Of a stretch of DNA of 53,742 nucleotides, positions 9,014 to 16,356 are shown piece after piece. The notes under the pieces are model-generated. The model was not told where the DNA came from, did no database searches, and saw only the letters and a program-made list of their open reading frames with translations. Source of the DNA: Candidatus Solibacter sp. GTDB taxonomy: Bacteria > Acidobacteriota > Terriglobia > Bryobacterales > Bryobacteraceae. Position 1 is the stretch's first letter; each line of letters opens with the position of its first letter. Where the stretch lies: contig PNKE01000063.1 of NCBI GenBank assembly GCA_013822245.1, forward strand, positions 1 through 53,742, given 5' to 3'. Position numbers and translations under genes: made by a program.

Positions 9014-10240
9014 ATGACGAGTGGCTCCAAGACCGCCGGCGAAGCGACGCGGCAGATCATCGATCTCGAAAAGACATACCTGTTCCAGAACTACGCGCGG
9101 TATCCGCTGGCGCTGAAGCGGGGCAAGGGGTGCTGGCTGTACGACCTGGACGGGAAGCGGTATCTGGATCTGATTTCGGGCATTGGGGTGAATGCGCTGG
9201 GGCATGCGCATCCGCGGATCACGCGGGTGATCCGGGACCAGGCGGCGCAACTGATTCACAGTTCGAATCTGTATTACCACGAGTATCAGGGCCGTCTGGC
9301 GAAGAAACTGGCCGAGACGAGCGGGCTGCAGCGGGTGTTCTTCTGCAACTCGGGGACCGAGGCGATGGAGGCGGCGATCAAGATCCTCCATGCGCATGGG
9401 AAGCGGACACGGCCCGACAAGTATGAGATCGTCGCATTGGAGAATTCATTCCACGGGCGGACGGTGGGCGCGCTGGCGCTGACCGGGCAGCCGAAGTACA
9501 GGGCGGATTTCGAGCCGCTGATGCCGGGTGTGAAGCATGTGAACCTGTGCGACGAGGCGGCGTTCGAGGCGGCGGTGACGGAGCGGACGGCGGGGATTGT
9601 GGTGGAGACGATCCAGGGCGAGGGCGGGATCTACCCGATTTCGGAGCAATGGCTGCGGAAGGCGCGGGCGCTGGCCGACACCTACGATGCGCTGCTGGTG
9701 TTTGACGAGATCCAGTGCGGGATCGGGCGGCCGGGGACGCATTTTGCATATCAACTGCATGAGCCGGCGGTGATGCCGGACGTGGTGACGATGGCCAAGC
9801 CGATCGCATGCGGGCTGCCGCTGGGGGCGGTGGTGGCGAACGGGAAAGCGGCGTCGGCGATTGCGCCGGGCATGCATGGAACGACGTTCGGGGGCGGGGC
9901 GCTGGCGTGCCGGGTGGCGCTGGAGTTCTACGACATCCTGGACGAGATCATGCCGCAGATGCGGAAGGTGAGCGCGCAGTTGTTCGACGGGCTGAACGAG
10001 TTGAAGCGCAAGTACGCGATGGTGAAAGACGTGCGCGGGGCGGGGCTGATGATCGGCATCGAGATCGAGTTTCCGTGCAAGCATTTCGTGGCGATGGGCA
10101 TGGAACAGGGGATGCTGTTCAACGTGACGCACGAGACGGTGGTGCGGTTGTTGCCGCCGTATATCCTGTCGGAGAAGGAAGCCGACAAGGCGTTGAAGGG
10201 GTTGGCGAGGATCTTCAAGAAGGGCAAGCCGGCGGCGTAG
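9014..10240 (+). CDS. argD: Acetylornithine aminotransferase family (class III PLP enzyme)
   Basis: 408 aa from ATG 9014, preceded by GGATGGAG; the frame remains open upstream but extends back into the previous gene. It is a fold-type I class III aminotransferase. SGTEAMEAAIKI binds the PLP phosphate, NSFHGRTVGALALTG is typical of the family, D231 in VFDEIQCGIGR contacts the pyridine N, and K262 in TMAKPIACGLPLGAV forms the Schiff base. The C-terminus (FNVTHETVVRLLPPYIL) is characteristic of acetylornithine and succinyldiaminopimelate transaminases. The likely role is step four of arginine synthesis, possibly with a lysine-pathway side activity. 4-aminobutyrate or ornithine transaminase activity cannot be excluded. 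No other arg genes are near. Confidence 0.85.
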   Translation: MTSGSKTAGEATRQIIDLEKTYLFQNYARYPLALKRGKGCWLYDLDGKRYLDLISGIGVNALGHAHPRITRVIRDQAAQLIHSSNLYYHEYQGRLAKKLAETSGLQRVFFCNSGTEAMEAAIKILHAHGKRTRPDKYEIVALENSFHGRTVGALALTGQPKYRADFEPLMPGVKHVNLCDEAAFEAAVTERTAGIVVETIQGEGGIYPISEQWLRKARALADTYDALLVFDEIQCGIGRPGTHFAYQLHEPAVMPDVVTMAKPIACGLPLGAVVANGKAASAIAPGMHGTTFGGGALACRVALEFYDILDEIMPQMRKVSAQLFDGLNELKRKYAMVKDVRGAGLMIGIEIEFPCKHFVAMGMEQGMLFNVTHETVVRLLPPYILSEKEADKALKGLARIFKKGKPAA

Positions 10241-10317
10241 GGGCGGGCACCCGCCAGTATTTGGCACGTGGCTGAAGGCCAAACCTGTTGTTCAATAGAA
10301 GGCAGGTGCTTTCAGCT

Positions 10318-12291
10318 ATGATGATCCGAATTGTTTTCGTAATCGTCACGATGGCCGCGGTGTGCGCGGCGCAGGGCTATCCGGTGAAGGTGTCGTCGCC
10401 GGACGGCCAGATCGTGTTCACGCTGACGCAGGCGCAGGGCAATGCGCTTGCGTACGAGGTGAGCTACAAGGGGCAGGCGGTGATCGCGGCGTCGAGGCTG
10501 GGGCTGGATCCGCAGAAGCAGCCGCCGCTGTCGGCGAACCTGGCTATTGCGACGGTGCTGCCGGGGTCGCTGAACGAGACCTACGCGATGAAGCACGGCA
10601 AGTCAAATCCGTTGCGGGCGCATTCGAACACGCTGCTGGTGATGCTGGAAGAGCAGGGCGGGCTGGCGCGGAAGCTGGGGCTGGAGGTGAGGGTGTTCAA
10701 CGACGGGCTAGGTTTCCGGTACAGGGTGCCGCAGCAGCCGACGATCCGGGAGCTGCGGCTGGAGAAGGAGTTGACGCAGTTCAACCTGGCGCGGGAGGGC
10801 GATGCGTATCCCCTGATCCTGGCCGGGTACAGGACGTCGTATGAAGACAGCTACGTGAAACTGCCGGTGACTTCGATCAAGCAGGACGCGCTGGTGGCGC
10901 TGCCGTTTCTGGCGCAGGTGCCGGGCGCGGCGTGGGTGGCGGTGACGGAGTCGCATTTGGAGAACTACGCGGGGATGTATCTGAAGCGCGCAGCCGGGCG
11001 TACGATGGAGGCGACGCTGGCGCCGAGGATCGATGACCCGTCGCTGACGGTGATCCGGGCGACGCCGCTGGAGACGCCGTGGCGGGTGTTGATGATTTCG
11101 GACAGGATAGGGGCGCTGGTGGAGTCGAATATTGTGCTGCACCTGGCGCCGGGGTCGAGGATCAGCGAGGAGAGTTGGATACGGCCGGGCAAGACGTCGT
11201 GGTCGTGGTGGTCAGGCGATTACGCGACCGATGTGCCGTTCAAGTACGGCATGAACACGGAGACGATGAAGCACTATATCGACTTTTCGGCCGAAAACGG
11301 GATTGAGTACATGATGCTGGACGAGGGGTGGTCAGCGGATGTGGGCGGCCGGTCGAGGGATCTGACGAAAACGAATCCGAAGATCGACCTGCCGGCGATC
11401 CTGGCGTATGGGATGCAGAAGGAGGTGGGGATCTGGCTGTGGTGCCATTGGACGTTTGTCGATTTACAGATGGACGAGGCGTTCCCGCTGTTCGAGAAGT
11501 GGGGCGTGAAGGGGGTGAAGATCGACTTCATGGACCGCGACGACCAGGACATGGTGAATTTCTATCACCGGGTGATGAAGAAGGCGGGCGAACATAAGCT
11601 GATGGTGAATTTCCATGGTTCGTACAAGCCGTGCGGGTTGAGGCGGTACTACCCGAACCTGATGACGCGGGAGGGGGGGATGTCGCTGGAGAACGTGAAG
11701 GTGTCGAACCGGGTGACGGCCGGTCATAACGTGCATCTGGCGTTCACGCGGATGCTGGTTGGTCCTCTGGACTATACGCCGGGCGGGTTTTCCAACGTGG
11801 CGCCGTCGAAGTTTGTACCGCGGTACGTGAATCCGACGGTGCCGACGACGCGGGCGCACCAGGTGGCGCTGTATGTAGTGATCGAGAGCGGGTTCACGAT
11901 GCTGGCTGATTTTCCGGGGGCGTACAAAGGGCAACCGGAGGCGGGCTTCATCATGAAGGTGCCGGTGGCGTGGGACGAGACGCGCGTGTTGTCGGGCCAT
12001 CCGGATCACCACATCGTGACCGCGCGCAGAAAAGGGCGTGACTGGTACGTGGGCGGGATCACGAACGGGGATGCGCGGGAGTTGAAGGTGGCGCTGAGCT
12101 TCCTGCCGGCGGGGAATTACATGGCGGAGTTGATCGCCGATGCGCCGGATGCGGACGTGGAGGCGACAAAGACGGTGATCACGCGGTCGCCTGCAACTTC
12201 GGCGACCGTGGTGACGATGAAGATGGCGCCGGCGGGCGGGTTTGCGATGGTGATCAAGCCGGTGGAGCAGGAGCCAGGAGAACGGCGATGA
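10318..12291 (+). CDS. Glycoside hydrolase family 97 (alpha-glucosidase/alpha-galactosidase)
   Basis: 657 aa from ATG 10318; a TTG 30 bases earlier is possible but would put a polar extension before the signal peptide (IRIVFVIVTMAAVCAAQ). The GH97 layout is clear: N-terminal beta-sandwich (about 20-270), catalytic (beta/alpha)8 barrel starting at ISEESWIRPGKTSWSWWSG, and a small C-terminal beta domain. Barrel motifs include MMLDEGWSAD, KIDFMDRDDQ and MTREGGMSLE. The Asp after KI in KIDFMD matches the position of the nucleophile in retaining (alpha-galactosidase-like) members, whereas inverting SusB-type members use Glu bases. This points to the retaining branch (inference). It would be a periplasmic enzyme attacking alpha-linked glycans. 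The stop overlaps the start of a 24-codon ORF. Confidence 0.9.
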   Translation: MMIRIVFVIVTMAAVCAAQGYPVKVSSPDGQIVFTLTQAQGNALAYEVSYKGQAVIAASRLGLDPQKQPPLSANLAIATVLPGSLNETYAMKHGKSNPLRAHSNTLLVMLEEQGGLARKLGLEVRVFNDGLGFRYRVPQQPTIRELRLEKELTQFNLAREGDAYPLILAGYRTSYEDSYVKLPVTSIKQDALVALPFLAQVPGAAWVAVTESHLENYAGMYLKRAAGRTMEATLAPRIDDPSLTVIRATPLETPWRVLMISDRIGALVESNIVLHLAPGSRISEESWIRPGKTSWSWWSGDYATDVPFKYGMNTETMKHYIDFSAENGIEYMMLDEGWSADVGGRSRDLTKTNPKIDLPAILAYGMQKEVGIWLWCHWTFVDLQMDEAFPLFEKWGVKGVKIDFMDRDDQDMVNFYHRVMKKAGEHKLMVNFHGSYKPCGLRRYYPNLMTREGGMSLENVKVSNRVTAGHNVHLAFTRMLVGPLDYTPGGFSNVAPSKFVPRYVNPTVPTTRAHQVALYVVIESGFTMLADFPGAYKGQPEAGFIMKVPVAWDETRVLSGHPDHHIVTARRKGRDWYVGGITNGDARELKVALSFLPAGNYMAELIADAPDADVEATKTVITRSPATSATVVTMKMAPAGGFAMVIKPVEQEPGERR

Positions 12292-12362
12292 ACCCGTTCA
12301 ATCACGGCAAGGCGACGCGTCGCGAATTGATATTGGGCGCGGCGGGGGGATGGGGGTGGTGA
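12288..12362 (+). pseudogene. 24-codon Tat-leader-like ORF, probably a gene remnant
   Basis: An ATG overlapping the GH97 stop (ATGA), with AGGAG eight bases upstream, opens a 24-residue frame ending in TGA. The product, MNPFNHGKATRRELILGAAG..., has the twin-arginine pattern RR-x-LILGAAGG of secreted Acidobacteriota oxidoreductases and DUF1501 proteins, then stops after a few residues. It looks like the 5' end of a deleted Tat-exported protein gene whose start signals survive. It could instead be a true leader peptide or coupling ORF. Too short for a confident claim. Confidence 0.4.
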
Positions 12363-12397
12363 GGAAGGCAATCGGACGGAACGGTTAAACTGGTTGG

Positions 12398-12922
12398 GTG
12401 ACCAGAAGACAACTGATTGCCGCGGCCGGGGCGCTGCTGCCGGGGATGAGTGTGGCGGGGCCGCTTGCCGGACGGCGGGTGCCGAGCTTTGCGCTGCCGG
12501 ATGCGACGCTGAAGCTGCATGACGTGCTGGACTACCGGGGCAAGCCGCTGCTGATTGACATCATGCAGACGTCGTGCGCGCACTGCCAGTCGATGGCGCC
12601 GAACATGGAGCGGGTGAGGACGAAGTATGCGGGGCGGATCGGCATGTTGTCGATTGTGGTGCCGCCGGATACGCAGGCGACGGTGGCGCAGTTTGTGGCG
12701 AAGTTCAGGGTGGGGTTTCCGATCCTGTTCGACTGCGGGCAGACGACGGCGGCAATCCTGAACGTGGGGCCGCGGAACCCGAAGATCGATCTGCCGCAAC
12801 TGCTGCTGGTGGACGCGAAAGGGATGATCCGCGAGGACTGGACGTGGACCGAGGCGACGAAGGACATCCTGGAAGGCACGGGCGTGGACGCGGCGCTCGA
12901 TAAGTTGCTGGCTGCGAAGTAG
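12398..12922 (+). CDS. TlpA/AhpC-like thioredoxin-fold protein, exported
   Basis: 174 aa from GTG 12398, the only start that keeps the twin-arginine-like leader (TRRQLIAAAGALLPG). The thioredoxin fold carries C60-A-H-C63 (QTSCAHCQSMAP), followed by a TlpA/peroxiredoxin-type core (IGMLSIVVPPD, FPILFDCGQT) and the cis-Pro region (LPQLLLVDAKG). It is likely a periplasmic thiol-disulfide or peroxide-handling protein. It lies between the GH97 gene and a DUF1080 gene in the same direction, 20 bases before the latter, probably in one transcript. Redox partner unknown. Confidence 0.8.
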   Translation: MTRRQLIAAAGALLPGMSVAGPLAGRRVPSFALPDATLKLHDVLDYRGKPLLIDIMQTSCAHCQSMAPNMERVRTKYAGRIGMLSIVVPPDTQATVAQFVAKFRVGFPILFDCGQTTAAILNVGPRNPKIDLPQLLLVDAKGMIREDWTWTEATKDILEGTGVDAALDKLLAAK

Positions 12923-12942
12923 GCTGAGGGAGCGGACCGGTG

Positions 12943-13578
12943 ATGACGCGGAGAGGCCTGCTGCTGGGCGCGGCGGCGGCGAGGGCGGTAGCAGAGGCCG
13001 CGTCGAAGGGCGCGCCGGGAAAGGGCTGGGTGGAGTTGTTTGACGGCAGGACAGGCGAGGGGTGGGTGGAGGTGGCGGGGGATGGGTTTCCGGGGACTTG
13101 GAAGGTAGAGGAGGGGTGTCTCAAGTGCTTGAAGGTGGACCGGGGCGGGTTTCAGGATCTGCGGACGCGGGGCGAGTACAGGGAGTTTGAGTTCGAATTT
13201 GAGTGGCGGATCGAGGCGGGCGGGAATTCGGGGGTGAAGTACCTGATCGACCGCACGAACCGCTGGGCGGTGAAGGATGGCGGGTTTCATGCGCGGGGCC
13301 GGGGCGCGGAGTATCAGATCATCGACGACGCGGCGGAGGCGAATCCGGCGAAGCAATGCGGGGCGCTGTATGGGCGGATCGCGCCGCGGGTGAAGGCGGC
13401 GCGGGCTGTGGGGGAGTTCAATCGTTCGAGGATCGTCGTGGCCGGGGGCAGGGTGGAGCACTGGTTGAATGGGGAGCGGGTGGTGGAATATCAAGCGGAG
13501 GCGAAGGCGGGTCCGATTGTGTTGCAGCATCACAATTCGAATGCGTGGTTTCGGGGGATGAGGGTGAGGGCGGTCTGA
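12943..13578 (+). CDS. DUF1080 (3-keto-disaccharide hydrolase-like) secreted protein
   Basis: 211 aa from ATG 12943; a GTG one codon earlier is an alternative. GAGGGAG lies upstream. The N-terminus MTRRGLLLGAAAARA is Tat-like. The body is a concanavalin-like beta-sandwich of the DUF1080 type: GWVELFDGRTGEGW at the start, then EFEFEFEWRIEAGGNSGVKY, then AEYQIIDD, and VEHWLNGERVVEY near the end. Members are abundant in Acidobacteriota and Planctomycetota and have been linked to hydrolysis of 3-keto sugars. It ends the GH97/thioredoxin/DUF1080 group, which suggests shared use in extracytoplasmic glycan turnover (inference). Confidence 0.85.
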   Translation: MTRRGLLLGAAAARAVAEAASKGAPGKGWVELFDGRTGEGWVEVAGDGFPGTWKVEEGCLKCLKVDRGGFQDLRTRGEYREFEFEFEWRIEAGGNSGVKYLIDRTNRWAVKDGGFHARGRGAEYQIIDDAAEANPAKQCGALYGRIAPRVKAARAVGEFNRSRIVVAGGRVEHWLNGERVVEYQAEAKAGPIVLQHHNSNAWFRGMRVRAV

Positions 13579-13639
13579 ATCTCCAGCGGTGGCGGGGTGT
13601 TTGACAAGGGTGCGAATCGGACACTACTATCGGAATGCG

Positions 13640-13836
13640 TGAGGTCGATTGGCTGAGATGGCCAATCGCGAAGAGGGAACCCGGTGAGAATCCGGGACTG
13701 CCCCGCAGCGGTAAACGGGAACGAAAGCCGCCCACAGGCACTGGTCCGAGAGGGCCGGGAAGCCGCGGCAAGTAGGAAACCGGGAAGGCGCGACGAGCGC
13801 TGGAACGAACAAGCCCGTGAAGTCCGAAGACCTGCC
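13640..13836 (+). promoter_or_regulatory. Cobalamin riboswitch
   Basis: The conserved adenosylcobalamin-riboswitch core is visible: GAGGGAACCCGGTGAGAATC followed directly by CGGGACTGCCCCGCAGCGGT (about 13673-13712). The 3' B12 box AAGTCCGAAGACCTGCC occurs at 13820-13836. AGGTC at 13642-13646 can pair with GACCT at 13829-13833 to close P1. The element ends about 55 bases before the start codon of the receptor, with GGGAGGAG in between, consistent with ligand-controlled access to the ribosome site. Bound cobalamin should lower expression of the downstream gene. Confidence 0.95.
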
Positions 13837-13891
13837 TTGCGCCGCGGCGATACCCGCCGCGGATACTACCGCTCTCGAGGGAGGAGCGCAT

Positions 13892-16294
13892 ATGATACGC
13901 GCTTACGTTTTCACGCTGCTAGCAGCAGTGTCTCTGCCCGCGCAATCGACGGGCATTCTCAAAGGAAAAGTGACGGATCCGCGGCCGGCGGCAGTGGCCG
14001 GAGCAACGGTGCGGGTCTTCGCAAAGGCGTCTGGGTTGACCAGGACGGCGGTGACGGGGCCGCAGGGGGAGTTTCAGATCGACTCGCTGCCGGCGGGCGA
14101 GTACCTGGCCGAGGCGAGGACGGAAGGGTTTAACCAGGCCAGTCCGGTGGCGGTGGCGGTGGCGGCGGGCAGGGCGGCGGTGATCGAGATCCGGCTGTCG
14201 GTGGAAGGGCTGACGACGCGGGTGCTGGTGACGGCATCGTCGACGCCGGTGACGACGGACCAGACCAGCAAGGCGCTGGACGTGGTGGACATGGACGAGA
14301 TCGGGCGGCGCGGCGAGATCACGTTCGCCGAGAGCGTCAGGAACGTGCCGGGCGTCAGGGTACAGCAGTTGGGCGGGCCGGGGTCGTTCACGCGGATTCT
14401 GACAAGGGGATTAAGGGCGTACGACACGTCGGTGACGGTGGATGGGGCGAGGCTGCGGGATGCGGCGGCGGTGCAGGCGGATGCGACGGCGTTCATCGGC
14501 GACCTGCTGGTGGCGGGTGCGGACAGAATTGAGGTTTTGCGTGGGTCGGGTTCGTCGCTGTATGGATCGAACGCGATCGGCGGTGTTTATAACATCGTGA
14601 CCGATGCGGGTGGCGGTCCGGTGCGGGGCGAGATATCGGGCGAAGGCGGCGGGCTGGGATTGGCGCGCGGGCTGGCGCGGGTGGCAGGCGGGGCGATGAA
14701 AGACCGGCTGCAATATAGCGCGGCGCTGGCGCATCTGGATGTGAACGGCGGGGTGGACGGGATCGAGGACGTGCGGAATACGACGGGCCAGGCGCTGGCG
14801 CAGTTTCACTTCAACAAAGGCGCGTCGCTGACGGCGCGGGTGTTGGGATTCGGCGGCAGGATGGGATTGACGTCGAACCCGGTGGCAGCGCCGGCGGCGA
14901 ATCTGCCGGCGGGGTTGAGCACGGTGGAGGCGCGGGCGCTGGCGCCGGATCAGGTGAGACGGCTGGAGTCTGGGCAGACGGTGAATTGGGGGACGGCGAC
15001 GTTCGCGCCGAATCTGTCCGACCCGGATGGCAGGCGATTGAGCGGCGTTGTTTCGACGATGCTGACCTGGAACCAGCAGGTGAATGCGAGGGCAGGCTAC
15101 AAGTTGTCGTGGCACAATCTGGCGTCCGAGCGCGACAACCTGGATGGGCCCGGCGGATACGGGTATCAGCCGTCTTTTGACAGCTCGAACTATTTCCGCG
15201 GACGGTACGACACGCTGAACGCGCGGACCGACTTGTGGCCGGGCAACTGGAACCTGCTGACCGGCGGGTATGAATGGGAGCGGGAGCATTACCGCAACCA
15301 TGCGACCGACAGGAATCCGGATGCGGCGTGGCGGACCGATGCTTTGACGACGGCCCAGCAGCGCAGCCATGCGGCGTTTGTGCAGGACCAGATGCGGTTC
15401 TTCAGCGACCGGTTACAGGTGATGGTAAGCGGGCGGGTGCAGCATTTCAACCTGTCGGCGCCGTTGTTCGAGGGCGGGGCGCCGCAGTATCGGGGGGCCG
15501 AGTTCCGGTCGCCGAAGAACGCGTATACGGGCGATGTGGCGGTGAGCTATTACATCCCGTCGACGGGGACGAAGCTTCGGGCCCATGCGGGCAACGGCTA
15601 CAGGGCTCCGGCACTGTATGAGCGCGTAGGGGCGTCGTTCTTTTTCGGCTCGTTCAGCGCGTATGGCGATCCGAGGCTGAAGCCGGAACGGAGCGTGGCC
15701 GTGGATGCGGGGTTTGACCAGTATTTCGCGAACTCGAAGGTGCGGGTGAGCGGGACGGTTTTCTATACGCGGTTGCAGGAAGTGATCGGGTTCGGGTCGC
15801 TCCAGAATGACGTGTATGGGCGCTGGGGCGGGTATGTGAACACGGGCGGCGGGCTGGCGCGCGGGGTGGAGCTTTCGGTCGAGGCGAGGCCATGGCGGAC
15901 GATGCTGGTGCGGTCGAGCTACACGCATACGAACGCCGATGAGCGGACGCCGTTCCTGCTGGATGGGGCGGTCCGGTCGATCCGGGTGTTCCCGAATGCG
16001 GTGACGGTGGTGGCGACGCAGCAGGTGACCAAACGGATCCAACTGACGGCGGACTTCTTCGGGGCCGATGAGATGATCTCAGGCACGTTTTTCGTGGGCT
16101 GGGGGACGCGGCCGTACCGGTTTGGCGGTCCACGGAAGCTGGATCTGTCCGGGAGCTGGTCGAAGCCGGTGGGCGAGAAGGCCGAGCTGCGGTTCTTCGT
16201 CCGGGCCGAGAATGTGTTGAACCGGAGCTATTACGAGGACGGGTTCAGGACGCCGAAGGCGTGGGCGACGGGCGGGATGAAGGTGGTTTTCTAA
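13892..16294 (+). CDS. btuB: TonB-dependent receptor, probable vitamin B12 transporter
   Basis: 800 aa from ATG 13892, which has GGGAGGAG upstream and a clean signal peptide (IRAYVFTLLAAVSLPAQ). An earlier in-frame ATG at 13817 lies inside the riboswitch and is rejected. Residues about 22-105 form a carboxypeptidase-regulatory-like beta domain (ILKGKVTDPRPAAVAGATV). The plug domain follows (SVRNVPGVRVQQLGG, VEVLRG-type IEVLRGSGSSLYGSNAIGG), then a roughly 22-strand barrel ending in aromatic GGMKVVF. It imports a scarce ligand across the outer membrane using TonB energy. The B12 riboswitch makes cobalamin or a corrinoid the likely ligand; this rests on the RNA, not on ligand residues. A transcription terminator follows. 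Confidence 0.9.
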   Translation: MIRAYVFTLLAAVSLPAQSTGILKGKVTDPRPAAVAGATVRVFAKASGLTRTAVTGPQGEFQIDSLPAGEYLAEARTEGFNQASPVAVAVAAGRAAVIEIRLSVEGLTTRVLVTASSTPVTTDQTSKALDVVDMDEIGRRGEITFAESVRNVPGVRVQQLGGPGSFTRILTRGLRAYDTSVTVDGARLRDAAAVQADATAFIGDLLVAGADRIEVLRGSGSSLYGSNAIGGVYNIVTDAGGGPVRGEISGEGGGLGLARGLARVAGGAMKDRLQYSAALAHLDVNGGVDGIEDVRNTTGQALAQFHFNKGASLTARVLGFGGRMGLTSNPVAAPAANLPAGLSTVEARALAPDQVRRLESGQTVNWGTATFAPNLSDPDGRRLSGVVSTMLTWNQQVNARAGYKLSWHNLASERDNLDGPGGYGYQPSFDSSNYFRGRYDTLNARTDLWPGNWNLLTGGYEWEREHYRNHATDRNPDAAWRTDALTTAQQRSHAAFVQDQMRFFSDRLQVMVSGRVQHFNLSAPLFEGGAPQYRGAEFRSPKNAYTGDVAVSYYIPSTGTKLRAHAGNGYRAPALYERVGASFFFGSFSAYGDPRLKPERSVAVDAGFDQYFANSKVRVSGTVFYTRLQEVIGFGSLQNDVYGRWGGYVNTGGGLARGVELSVEARPWRTMLVRSSYTHTNADERTPFLLDGAVRSIRVFPNAVTVVATQQVTKRIQLTADFFGADEMISGTFFVGWGTRPYRFGGPRKLDLSGSWSKPVGEKAELRFFVRAENVLNRSYYEDGFRTPKAWATGGMKVVF

Positions 16295-16301
16295 GCGCGG
16301 A

Positions 16302-16330
16302 AGGCGGGGAGGTTGCGAATCTCCCCGCCT
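16302..16330. terminator. Bidirectional terminator between convergent genes
   Basis: AGGCGGGGAG (16302-16311) pairs perfectly with CTCCCCGCCT (16321-16330) around a 9-nt loop. It sits seven bases after the receptor stop and 26 bases before the 3' end of the opposing subtilase gene, so it can serve both. No clear U-tract on either side. Confidence 0.7.
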
Positions 16331-16356
16331 CCTGCCCAATGAAGCCAAGCCGTTCG

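Noticed and set aside
10242-10255. GGCGGG/CCCGCC hairpin after argD as a terminator
   Set aside because: Only about five pairs with a four-base loop and no U-tract; too weak to call.
13817-13891. Upstream ATG extending the TonB receptor by 25 codons
   Set aside because: It lies inside the cobalamin riboswitch B12 box, and the later ATG has GGGAGGAG and starts a signal peptide.
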